Under the pieces are notes generated by a model. The model had not been told where the DNA came from and searched no databases. It saw only the letters and a list, made by a program, of their open reading frames with translations. From JAHBVH01 sp034432375 (lineage in GTDB: Bacteria > Chloroflexota > Anaerolineae > Caldilineales > Caldilineaceae), in the NCBI GenBank assembly GCA_034432375.1, contig DAOUCA010000140.1, positions 1 to 64,000 of the forward strand: a stretch of 64,000 nt of DNA. Direction: 5' to 3'. Made by a program: the position numbers and the translations under genes. Shown here in pieces: positions 43,912 through 52,025 of this stretch. Every line of letters starts with the position of its first letter. The stretch's first letter is position 1.

Positions 43912-44829
43912 ATGGAGCGCTTCACCTATTGGTTAGACCGTAGTAGTCTGTATATTGCGCTGCTGGCCGCCTGGATTGCCATGTGCGGAAGCCTCTACTT
44001 CAGTGAAGTTGAGGGCTACATACCTTGTACCTTCTGTTGGTATCAGCGTATTCTCATGTATCCGCTTGCGGTGATTCTGGCGGTTGGACTGATCCGGCGC
44101 GACCGCCACTTGCCCATCTATGTGCTGCCACTATCTGGGTTAGGTATTGGCGTTTCAACCTATCATTATTTGCTACAAAAGACGCATCTGTTTAGTGAGC
44201 TCACGACCTGCCAAGTGGGCGTCCCCTGCTCCGGCGTCTGGATCAATTGGCTGGGCTTCATCACCATTCCATTTCTGGCGCTGATAGCCTTCTTTATCAT
44301 CACGATGATGGCGATTATTGCCTGGCAGGCAGAAGAACCAGGCTTCGATGAAGCGCTGGACGAAGATACCGAAGAGTACCAAGGCAGTGGGCGGCATTGG
44401 TGGTCAGTGGCAGCGATCATAGGACTGGTCATCATCGTCTTTCTGATACTTGGTCAAATGACATCAAAGGCCGATGCGCATGGAGCCGTTGCGTTTCCAG
44501 TGCTCGAAACCGGTGCACTGACACTGCTGGATGGGACCCAGGTCGACAGCGGCACCATCGTCCTGGGCCAACAGCTTTATCAAGAAGCTTGTGCGGCCTG
44601 TCATGGCGCACACGGCGAAGGCATTAGTGGCCTTGGAACTTCGCTGACAGCATCACCGCTTGTGCAGCAACAGACAGAGAGCGATCTACTAACCTACATT
44701 CGTCATGGGCTTGCCGCTGCCGATCCAAACAATGGCAGTGGGATTGCCATGCCCGCAAGTGGTGGTCGCCCAGATCTGAGCGATGAAGATCTGCTGGCCA
44801 TTATTCGCTATCTACGTGCTAAATTATAG
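43912..44829 (+). CDS. DsbB/BdbC disulfide reoxidase fused to a cytochrome c domain
   Basis: A 305-aa two-part membrane protein. Residues 1-138 are DsbB/BdbC: four TM helices, first redox pair Cys39/Cys42 in IPCTFCWYQR and second pair Cys100/Cys106 in TTCQVGVPC. An acidic linker and a fifth TM helix (about 165-182) follow. Residues about 210-305 are a class I cytochrome c domain with heme site Cys227-x-x-Cys230-His231 in EACAACHGAHGEG and probable axial Met280 in IAMPASGG. DsbB normally hands electrons to quinone. The fusion implies that electrons from DsbA go to a covalent heme and then to a terminal oxidase; this is inferred. The reading frame is continuous with no stop or shift at the junction. 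Confidence 0.92.
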   Translation: MERFTYWLDRSSLYIALLAAWIAMCGSLYFSEVEGYIPCTFCWYQRILMYPLAVILAVGLIRRDRHLPIYVLPLSGLGIGVSTYHYLLQKTHLFSELTTCQVGVPCSGVWINWLGFITIPFLALIAFFIITMMAIIAWQAEEPGFDEALDEDTEEYQGSGRHWWSVAAIIGLVIIVFLILGQMTSKADAHGAVAFPVLETGALTLLDGTQVDSGTIVLGQQLYQEACAACHGAHGEGISGLGTSLTASPLVQQQTESDLLTYIRHGLAAADPNNGSGIAMPASGGRPDLSDEDLLAIIRYLRAKL

Positions 44830-44881
44830 AAATACGAATAGTATAGGTAGCAACCTGGGAGAGTGCCACTTCTCGGCGCTT

Positions 44882-44910
44882 GTCGGTATAAATAGGGTCG
44901 GTATAAATAG
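44882..44910. repeat. 15-bp direct repeat in a leader
   Basis: gtcggtataaatag occurs at 44882-44895 and 44897-44910, 26 bp before the next gene's ATG. It could be a slipped duplication or a paired regulator site. Confidence 0.6.
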
Positions 44911-44935
44911 GAATGGAAGAGAGAATACAGTAGGA

Positions 44936-45808
44936 ATGCATCAAGTTTACAACCCCTATCGCGTTCGCATTGTCCACTGGTATCTATTGACGCTGGTACT
45001 ACTGATTGCTATCGGCACGCTCTTCATACCTACAACCCTATTGGCACAAAACCAATCAGGGATCACATCACCATCAAGCGGAGACAGTGTCTCTGGTGAT
45101 GTGATTATCAGCGGCACAGCTGTTATCGAACCGTTCTTACGTTACGAGCTGTACTATAAACAGGAACCTAGCGGTGATGATGCCTATATTTATTTTGATG
45201 GGGGCACCAACCAAGTGACAAATGGTCAATTGGGGATTTGGCGCACCACCAGCCTGCCAGCAGGCACCTATAGCATTCGTCTCCGTGTGGTGAAAACAGA
45301 TGGCAACTATGGCGAATTCATTGCCGCCCATGTAGGTTTAAACTCTAGCCAAGGGCTCAGCACCACGGGTAGCATCACGCCGACCGTTACAGCGACCTCC
45401 AGTGAACCGACGCCATCACCGATTCCAACGCAAACCTTTACACCGGCTCCACAGCCGACGCCAATTGTTGGGCAAGTGACACAGCCGGAATTGGGGCAAG
45501 GGCCCACGCCCACGCCAACTTCCCTACTAGCAGCCACCGCGTTACCGGGCTCAAGTGCCATCGTCAGTGGTACCGGCGGCAGTGGCGCAAGCGCGATTAC
45601 CTTTGAAAACAATGCAAATAGTACGGGCACAACGCTTAGCAGCGAGAGTAGTAGCTTTACTCGGCAACTTGGCGAAGCAGTGGCCCTTGATCGCCTCCGC
45701 GGATATTTTGTGACCGGTATGCAATTCAGCGCCATGTTGATCCTGGGCATTGTGGCACTGCTAGTCGGCAAACGGGTTTTCACTTGGGTTTGGACACAGT
45801 ATCGGTAG
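44936..45808 (+). CDS. Exported protein with Ig-like domain, Thr/Pro linker and C-terminal TM anchor
   Basis: A 290-aa protein: signal or anchor segment near residues 15-37, and an Ig/Fn3-like beta domain (SPSSGDSVSGDVIISGTAVI to about residue 140). A Thr/Pro/Ser-rich linker with TPTPTP runs follows, then a C-terminal TM helix (about 262-284) with basic tail. It looks like a surface-displayed protein held at the membrane. The start at 44936 follows agtagga; a longer frame from 44783 overlaps the cytochrome domain gene. The adjacent disulfide operon may be coincidental. Confidence 0.75.
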   Translation: MHQVYNPYRVRIVHWYLLTLVLLIAIGTLFIPTTLLAQNQSGITSPSSGDSVSGDVIISGTAVIEPFLRYELYYKQEPSGDDAYIYFDGGTNQVTNGQLGIWRTTSLPAGTYSIRLRVVKTDGNYGEFIAAHVGLNSSQGLSTTGSITPTVTATSSEPTPSPIPTQTFTPAPQPTPIVGQVTQPELGQGPTPTPTSLLAATALPGSSAIVSGTGGSGASAITFENNANSTGTTLSSESSSFTRQLGEAVALDRLRGYFVTGMQFSAMLILGIVALLVGKRVFTWVWTQYR

Positions 45809-45852
45809 GATGGGGGAAACGGTAGAAGAATACATCGGTAACCGATTATATG

Positions 45853-45881
45853 TACCGATATACCGATGTACCGATATACCG
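45853..45881. repeat. 8-bp tandem repeat upstream of pth
   Basis: The unit taccgata/taccgatg occurs about 3.6 times at 45853-45881. An open frame back to 45850 would translate it, which again argues for the later start of the following gene. Confidence 0.75.
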
Positions 45882-45912
45882 CTCTTCCTCAAAAACAGAT
45901 AAGTCAAGAACT

Positions 45913-46494
45913 ATGGCAACTCTTAAACTAATTGTGGGGCTGGGCAATCCCGGCCCCAATTACCGCGCCAATCGCCATAATATTGGTTTCCAGTGTATCG
46001 AACGCTTCGCAGCACGTCACCACATTGAGGCGAGCAAGATGCAGATGAAGGCAATGACTGCCGATGGTTGGGTTCAGCAAGGCAACAATCGGCAACGAGT
46101 ACTGCTCGTGAAACCATTAACGTTTATGAATGCCAGCGGGGATGCGGTTGCGGCTTTGGCACACTTTTATAAAGTCGAGCCAGCCGAGATAATTGTCATT
46201 CATGACGATATTGATCTGCCGCAAGGCAAATTACGGCTACGCGTTGGGGGCAGTTCGGGCGGACAGAACGGGATCAAATCGATGATCAACCGGCTTGGCA
46301 GCGCAGAATTTGCCCGTGCCAAAGTTGGCTTGGGCCGTCCACCCGGTCGCATGGATGCAGCCGCCTATGTTTTGCAGGATTTTAGCAAAGAAGAAGAGGC
46401 GATCATCGACCCTTTGCGGGACAAAGTCTGCGATGCATTGGAATGTTGGCTCTTTGACGGGATCGAAGTGGCGATGAACCGCTTCAATGGGTGA
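45913..46494 (+). CDS. pth: Peptidyl-tRNA hydrolase
   Basis: A 193-aa Pth that frees tRNA from stalled peptidyl-tRNA. Seen are IVGLGNPGPNY, the catalytic His in NRHNIGF, KPLTFMNASG, VIHDDIDLPQGKLRLR and SGGQNGIKSM. The length is normal. The ATG at 45913 matches the conserved family start; the upstream in-frame stretch is repeat DNA. It precedes mfd on the same strand, a common bacterial order. Confidence 0.95.
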   Translation: MATLKLIVGLGNPGPNYRANRHNIGFQCIERFAARHHIEASKMQMKAMTADGWVQQGNNRQRVLLVKPLTFMNASGDAVAALAHFYKVEPAEIIVIHDDIDLPQGKLRLRVGGSSGGQNGIKSMINRLGSAEFARAKVGLGRPPGRMDAAAYVLQDFSKEEEAIIDPLRDKVCDALECWLFDGIEVAMNRFNG

Positions 46495-46602
46495 ATGAGT
46501 GACCCCTTCCCGCTCCTCCTGGATAGTGGAGAAGGGCTGGAGGTTACTGCCATTAAGAAAAATACGATAAATACGGTAAATCGATACAATGATTGAAGCG
46601 TC

Positions 46603-46638
46603 AAACCTGACAGGTCTCGTAGACCTGTCAGGTTTTTT
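46603..46638 (+). terminator. Rho-independent terminator between pth and mfd
   Basis: Perfect 15-bp arms 46603-46617 and 46621-46635 (aaacctgacaggtct) around a 3-nt loop and a T run to 46638. It ends only 17 bp before the mfd ATG, so mfd either has a promoter inside or downstream of it, or is expressed by read-through. Confidence 0.75.
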
Positions 46639-46655
46639 GACTGGCGAGGATCGCG

Positions 46656-49600
46656 ATGAATCTCTCGGGCTTACTCAAATTACTCAAACAATTACCAGCC
46701 TTTCAGGAATTGATCTCGAGCAAAGAAAGTGCACCACAAGCACTGCTACAATCGGCGCGCCCATTTGTTGCCGCCGGTTTGAAGCAAGAGCGCGGTGGTG
46801 CCCTCATCTTTCTGACTGCACGCAGTGAAATGGCCCAACAAGTGGCTGCCCAACTGGAAATGTGGTTCCCCCCCGTTGACGCAGGCGGACCACCGGTCTA
46901 TCTCTTTGCCGAGCCAGACGCATTGCCTTACGAACGCATCGCCTGGAGTGGCTATACACGGCAACAGCGGTTGACGGCATTGGCGGCATTGCAAAGCCGA
47001 ACCGGGAAACCACCTGTTATCGTGACGAGTGCGCGCGCGTTAATGCAGAAGACCTTGCCGGCACGCGAATTGCGCTTGGCATTGCGCCCCCTCAAACGAG
47101 GTGGCATCGTGCGCCTGGACCAGATGACCACAAATTGGGCGCAGAGCGGCTACAATCCCAGCGAAACAGTAGAAGAGCCGGGAACCTTTGCCCGCCGTGG
47201 CGGCATTATCGACATCTGGCCCCCCAATCTAACCGAGCCCGTGCGCATCGATCTCTTTGGTGACGAGGTCGACAGCCTACGCATCTTTGACCCAACGACA
47301 CAGCGATCACAGCAACCTGTCGAGAGCATTGAGATTGGGCCGGGGAGCGAGGCGCTGGCCAAATATGGGCCGGCGGCGCTCGACCGGTTGGGCGTTCGCG
47401 GTGGCAGTTTTACTGCGCCAGCCAATGTCGATGCCGATGCAGTCGCCGCCCCCCTCTTTGATCCAACATTGCTGCTCGCGATCCGCGAAGAGTTGCGGAC
47501 CGAGGTTGATCACTTACGGGAAGGAGAGACCTTTCATGGAGTCGAATGGTATCTGCCCTATTTTTATGAACAGCCAGCTTCGCTGCTCGATTATCTCGAT
47601 GACGCAGCCTCGCTAGTTGTCGACGATGCGCTTGATCTCTTTGCCACATTGCATGAATTAGAGGCCCAAGCCGCCAGTATGCGGGCAGAATTAGAGCATA
47701 GCGGTGAATTGCCCCACCATTTTCTGCCCGCCTTCTTTACCGGTGAAGAGATACGTCAACAGTTAGCTATGCGCAATCCTCTCTTACTTGGCTACGGGGA
47801 TCTTTATGGTAAAAGTAGCGACGCCAACACGCCATTGGCACGCGCTTTTGCCCCCGGCGCACGCTATGGTGGTAAAACCAAGCAGGTTGTCACCGAAGCC
47901 GTCAAACAACGGGACGAAGGCCATTATACATTGCTTGCGACGCGCCAGGCCGCCCGCCTTCAAGAGTCACTACGCGAATCTGAGATCACGGCGCATGTTC
48001 AGGTCGATCTGACAACCCCACCGCCGCCTGGTATCACCTTGCTCCAGGGTGTTCTGGGCGAAGGCTTTGTGATGAAAGGGATTGCGAGCGGTAGCGGTGC
48101 ACAGAATGTTTATCTCTACACCGACACCGAACTCTTTGGCTGGAGCAAACCGCAGGCACGCCACCGCTCGCACAAACAGAGCCGGGTTGCGGCCGAGGTC
48201 TTCTTTGCTGACGTCAAAGCCGGCGATTATGTGGTTCACCTAGAACATGGCATCGGCACCTATGACGGGTTAGTCACACTCAAGTTGGATGGCATTGAGC
48301 GTGAGTATTTGCAAGTCAGCTATGCGCGCAGCGACAAGCTCTATGTTCCCGTGCACCAGGCCGACCGTCTGAGCCGTTATGTCGGCGCAGGCGAAAAGAC
48401 CCCGATGGTTAGCCGCCTCGGCACCGCCGACTGGCAGATCGTCAAAGAGAAGGCCCGCCGCGCGGTGGCCGATATTGCCGACGATCTGCTCAAGCTCTAC
48501 GCCGAGCGCGAACTGATCACCGGCCATGTCTACAGCCCCGATGGCGCTTGGCAGGAAGAGATGGAGGCCAGCTTTCCGTACGACGAAACCGAGGATCAGT
48601 TGCAGGCGGTCGAAGCGATCAAACGCGACATGGAATCCGAGCGCCCCATGGACCGGCTGATCTGTGGCGATGTTGGCTATGGCAAGACCGAAGTCGCGAT
48701 CCGCGCTGCCTTTAAGGCGATTCTCGACGGCAAGCAAGTGGCAATGCTGGTACCAACTACAGTCCTTGCCCAACAACACTACCGCACGATCAGTCGGCGC
48801 CTCGCCCACTTTCCAATGCGCGTGGAGATGCTCAGTCGCTTCCGCACCCCATCCCAACAGGCGAAGATCATTGAAGGGCTTTATGCCGGCAGCATTGATA
48901 TGGTAATCGGCACCCACCGCCTTTTGAGCAACGATATAGAGTTCAAAAATCTGGGCATGCTGATCATTGACGAAGAACAGCGCTTTGGTGTGGCCCACAA
49001 AGAGAAGATGAAGCAACTGCGCACGCAGGTTGACGTGCTAACACTGAGCGCCACACCGATCCCGCGCACGCTGCACATGAGCCTCAGTGGCATTCGTGAT
49101 ATGAGTACAATCAACACGCCACCCAAGGAGCGCCTACCAATTCATACTGTGCTCTCCGAATTTGACGAAGTGCTTGTGCGCCATGCTGTCCAGCGCGAAC
49201 TCGACCGCAATGGACAAATCTTTGTGGTCAACGACAAGGTGCGCGGTCTTGACTATCTCGCTGATCGCATTCAGCACCTGGTGCCGACGGCGCGCATCGT
49301 TACCGCGCATGGCCAGATGCCAGAACGCCAACTTGAAGATGTCATGCTTGCTTTTTCAGAAGGGGAGTATGATGTTCTGGTGGCGACGACGATTATTGAA
49401 AATGGCCTCGATATCCAGAACGCCAACACAATCATTATCAACCGCGCCGACCACTTTGGGCTGGCACAGCTCTATCAGCTGCGCGGGCGGGTAGGACGCA
49501 GCGCACAGCGCGGTCACTGCTATCTGCTCTATGAGAAGCACACCAGCCTCAGTTTTGATGCCCGCCGCCGCCTTGGTGCAATCATGGAAAGTAGCGAAGA

Positions 49601-50489
49601 GCTTGGGGCCGGCTTCCGCATTGCCATGCGCGACCTCGAAATTCGCGGGGCCGGTGACCTCCTTGGTGCCAAGCAACATGGCAACATCGACAGCGTCGGC
49701 TTTGATCTCTACACCCGTCTGCTCGCCCAAGCCGTCAATGAGGCCAAGCGCAAGAAGGCGCGGTTTGAGGAAGCGGTTGGGGATGAAGGGGTAGAGAAGT
49801 TGGAGAGTGGAGGAGAGGAGGAGGCAGGAGAACAAGATGACAAGATGACAGGGAGACAAAAAGAGCCGGAGACACGGGATGGCGCAATAAGGGAGTATGG
49901 CCAGAATACGCAACACGCAACACGCAACAGACCTTCGACAGGCGCAACGCAAGCGGAACACGCATCCGATCTTGAAACGCCCTTTGACATGGAAGATCCC
50001 TTGGCACCGCCGGTGCAGCTCGACCTGCCGATTGACGCGCAGATTCCGCAGCGCTATATTGATGAGGAAGGGTTACGGTTGCAGCTCTACCGGCGCGTTG
50101 CCGGCATCACCCATCTAGAAATGCTCGATGAGATGCGCCAGGAGTTGATCGACCGTTTTGGCACCGATGAAGAAACTTCATCGGTGCCGGAAGAGGTCGA
50201 GAATTTGCTCTTCCAGATCCGTATAAAGATATTGGCACTCAAGGCCGGCGTCGAACGCATTGGCCGCGAACTCGATCAACTGGTGCTACGCAGCGAGGCA
50301 CTCGAAAACATGAATCGACCCGCCATGCAACGGCGCATTCGCATTGGCCTCGGCCAGGTCGACGATGAGAATATCGACCCCGAACATTCCGCGCGCGTGG
50401 CACGCCGCGCGATTTATCTGCCGATTGACGAGGAGGGCGCCTGGAAGGTGGCGCTGGTGCGGACATTGGAGATTATGGCGTATAGTTAG
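46656..50489 (+). CDS. mfd: Transcription-repair coupling factor Mfd
   Basis: A 1277-aa SF2 translocase that removes stalled RNA polymerase and recruits UvrA. The order is the UvrB-like N-terminal module, the RNAP-interacting domain (GDYVVHLEHGIGTYDGL, LQVSYARSDKLYVPVHQ), the helicase core with Walker A GDVGYGKTEVA, DEEQRFG and TLSATPIPRTLHMS, the TRG region, and the C-terminal D7 domain. It is longer than typical Mfd (about 1150). Part of the excess is an insertion at about residues 1047-1103, rich in Glu/Gln/Thr, encoded by genomic repeat DNA (DDKMTGRQ and QNTQHATRN). The insertion lies between the translocase core and D7, where a linker is tolerated. Confidence 0.95.
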   Translation: MNLSGLLKLLKQLPAFQELISSKESAPQALLQSARPFVAAGLKQERGGALIFLTARSEMAQQVAAQLEMWFPPVDAGGPPVYLFAEPDALPYERIAWSGYTRQQRLTALAALQSRTGKPPVIVTSARALMQKTLPARELRLALRPLKRGGIVRLDQMTTNWAQSGYNPSETVEEPGTFARRGGIIDIWPPNLTEPVRIDLFGDEVDSLRIFDPTTQRSQQPVESIEIGPGSEALAKYGPAALDRLGVRGGSFTAPANVDADAVAAPLFDPTLLLAIREELRTEVDHLREGETFHGVEWYLPYFYEQPASLLDYLDDAASLVVDDALDLFATLHELEAQAASMRAELEHSGELPHHFLPAFFTGEEIRQQLAMRNPLLLGYGDLYGKSSDANTPLARAFAPGARYGGKTKQVVTEAVKQRDEGHYTLLATRQAARLQESLRESEITAHVQVDLTTPPPPGITLLQGVLGEGFVMKGIASGSGAQNVYLYTDTELFGWSKPQARHRSHKQSRVAAEVFFADVKAGDYVVHLEHGIGTYDGLVTLKLDGIEREYLQVSYARSDKLYVPVHQADRLSRYVGAGEKTPMVSRLGTADWQIVKEKARRAVADIADDLLKLYAERELITGHVYSPDGAWQEEMEASFPYDETEDQLQAVEAIKRDMESERPMDRLICGDVGYGKTEVAIRAAFKAILDGKQVAMLVPTTVLAQQHYRTISRRLAHFPMRVEMLSRFRTPSQQAKIIEGLYAGSIDMVIGTHRLLSNDIEFKNLGMLIIDEEQRFGVAHKEKMKQLRTQVDVLTLSATPIPRTLHMSLSGIRDMSTINTPPKERLPIHTVLSEFDEVLVRHAVQRELDRNGQIFVVNDKVRGLDYLADRIQHLVPTARIVTAHGQMPERQLEDVMLAFSEGEYDVLVATTIIENGLDIQNANTIIINRADHFGLAQLYQLRGRVGRSAQRGHCYLLYEKHTSLSFDARRRLGAIMESSEELGAGFRIAMRDLEIRGAGDLLGAKQHGNIDSVGFDLYTRLLAQAVNEAKRKKARFEEAVGDEGVEKLESGGEEEAGEQDDKMTGRQKEPETRDGAIREYGQNTQHATRNRPSTGATQAEHASDLETPFDMEDPLAPPVQLDLPIDAQIPQRYIDEEGLRLQLYRRVAGITHLEMLDEMRQELIDRFGTDEETSSVPEEVENLLFQIRIKILALKAGVERIGRELDQLVLRSEALENMNRPAMQRRIRIGLGQVDDENIDPEHSARVARRAIYLPIDEEGAWKVALVRTLEIMAYS
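49829..49930. repeat. Genomic repeat translated inside mfd
   Basis: acaagatgac units at 49832-49850 and acgcaac units near 49907-49928 lie in the mfd frame. The same two units occur in the same order relative to coding direction in the HMG-CoA reductase gene (52371-52443), and the first alone at 51831-51850. Confidence 0.8.
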
Positions 50490-50629
50490 AGCAATTAACT
50501 ATCGAGGCGTAAATAAACTAGTGTGAAACATCCCCTCATGTTCCACACACTTTCCCCTGCAATATCCCACACAATCCCACGCAATTTTGTGGGATAAATG
50601 TGGGATATTTGTGGGATATTGTGGGAAAA

Positions 50630-50679
50630 TTTTTATGCTGGTGTGGGATAGACGCCACAATCCCACACCAGCATAAAAA
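50630..50679. repeat. 20-bp inverted repeat after mfd, with gtgggata runs
   Basis: Perfect arms 50630-50649 and 50660-50679 (tttttatgctggtgtgggat). Several gtgggata/tatcccac copies lie just before it (50560-50627), so the whole 50550-50680 block can fold in several ways. Confidence 0.85.
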
Positions 50680-50692
50680 GTGCGCCTCTCTA

Positions 50693-50736
50693 TGCATGAA
50701 AAAATGCGGCGCTGTTGCGCCGCATTTTTTCATGCA
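50693..50736. terminator. Bidirectional terminator between mfd and HMG-CoA synthase genes
   Basis: Perfect 20-bp arms 50693-50712 and 50717-50736 around the loop tgtt, with a GC core (atgcggcgc) and a run of A on one side and T on the other. It can therefore terminate transcripts from both converging genes. Confidence 0.85.
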
Positions 50737-50746
50737 TAAAATCATT

Positions 50747-51799
50747 TCAATGGCTCGCCAACTTGCGCCGCATTCGCACATATTGTGCATAATCGATCTC
50801 GACGCGCCGGCTGATATAGTCCCGTGTCACCGGTGCCCGTTTCTGGGCATCCGGCAACTTATCCGTCACCAGCAAATCAAACGCATCCGACCCAGCGCCG
50901 CTGCCATAGCTGACCATGAGAATGCGCTGCCCCGGCTGCGCTTCATCCAGCACAGCGGAAAGGCCGATGATTGCGGCACCGGCATAAGTGTTGCCGATTT
51001 CGGGGACAAGCAGGCCCGTCTTCCACTGTGCCGCTTTGAAGCCGAGATCAGCCATCGCCCGTGTCGGGAATTTGGGATTGGGCTGGTGAAAGACGACATA
51101 ATCGTAACTAGCCGGTGTGGCACCCATCTCCGCCATCATCTGCTGCGCGGCGGGCATGACGTGGCCAAAGTAGCCGGGATCCCCACTAAAACGCTCGGCA
51201 TGGCTGGGGTAGTGGGTCGACGGTCGCCGCCAGAAGTCGGTCGTATCAGAGACGTAGCTGAGGGTGCGTTGGATCTGGACGAGGGCGTGTTCGGCCGGGC
51301 CAAAGAGATAGGCGGCACCGCCCGCGCCCGCGGTATACTCGAGCGCGTCGCCAGGACGTCCCTGCGCCGTGTCCATGCCAATCGCCAGCACATAATCGGC
51401 CATGCCGCTGCCGACAAAACCAATGCTCGCCTGCATCGCTTCGGTGCCTGCCTTGCAGGCAAATTGCCAATCTGCTGCCAAGACAGCCGGTGTCGCCCCA
51501 ATCGCTTCGGCCACAATCGTGCCCGTCGGCTTGACGGCGTAGGGGTGGCTTTCGCTGCCCACCCAGACCGCACGAATCTGTTGCGGATCGATCTGCGCGC
51601 GTGCCAACGCATTGCGCGCCGCTTCGATACTCATCGTTGCCGTGTCTTCATCTAACCCCGGCACCGACTTCTCTCGCACGGGGCTGCGGCTGTTACCCTC
51701 GGTCCAAACCCGGCTAATCTCTCGCCCCGGCAGGCGATAGCGCGGCACATATGCGCCATAACCGACAATGCCCACGGGGCGGATTGGTTGATTTAACAT
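50747..51799 (-). CDS. Hydroxymethylglutaryl-CoA synthase, archaeal type
   Basis: A 350-aa thiolase-fold enzyme that condenses acetyl-CoA and acetoacetyl-CoA in the mevalonate pathway. The catalytic Cys115 lies in WQFACKAGTEAMQ, and the His in VVFHQPNPKFPTRA; GNTYAGAAIIGLSAVLD and LMVSYGSGAGSDAF close the fold. Its short length and sequence fit the archaeal-type family rather than the eukaryotic type. HMG-CoA reductase is encoded immediately upstream on the same strand, so both early mevalonate steps are together. Confidence 0.92.
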   Translation of the reverse strand: MLNQPIRPVGIVGYGAYVPRYRLPGREISRVWTEGNSRSPVREKSVPGLDEDTATMSIEAARNALARAQIDPQQIRAVWVGSESHPYAVKPTGTIVAEAIGATPAVLAADWQFACKAGTEAMQASIGFVGSGMADYVLAIGMDTAQGRPGDALEYTAGAGGAAYLFGPAEHALVQIQRTLSYVSDTTDFWRRPSTHYPSHAERFSGDPGYFGHVMPAAQQMMAEMGATPASYDYVVFHQPNPKFPTRAMADLGFKAAQWKTGLLVPEIGNTYAGAAIIGLSAVLDEAQPGQRILMVSYGSGAGSDAFDLLVTDKLPDAQKRAPVTRDYISRRVEIDYAQYVRMRRKLASH

Positions 51800-51845
51800 A
51801 GTTCTCGTTATCCTTCACTGGTAGTAATCAGGACAAGATGACAAG

Positions 51846-52025
51846 ATGATACTGTTGGCCTATCTTACGAAACACCTTACGCTCCGCTGTAACACTGTCA
51901 TTCCTGCGCGCCCAGCGGGCACCCGAGGAATCCATGTCGATAAAGTGGACTCCTGCCAGAGTTTACCCTCACGGCGGTGGGGGCAGGAGTGACACGGCTA
52001 GATTGTAAGGTAGACCAACAGTATC
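51846..52025. repeat. Nested inverted repeat between HMG-CoA synthase and reductase genes
   Basis: Outer arms 51846-51866 and 52005-52025 (gatactgttgg..ctatcttac with small differences) enclose a degenerate attcctgcg-family hairpin (51899-52000). The right arm overlaps the reductase stop codon (52024-52026). Confidence 0.75.

Noticed and set aside
50600..51655. Long plus-strand ORF opposite HMG-CoA synthase
   Set aside because: It is the antisense shadow of a well-recognised minus-strand enzyme and begins inside the palindromic terminator block.
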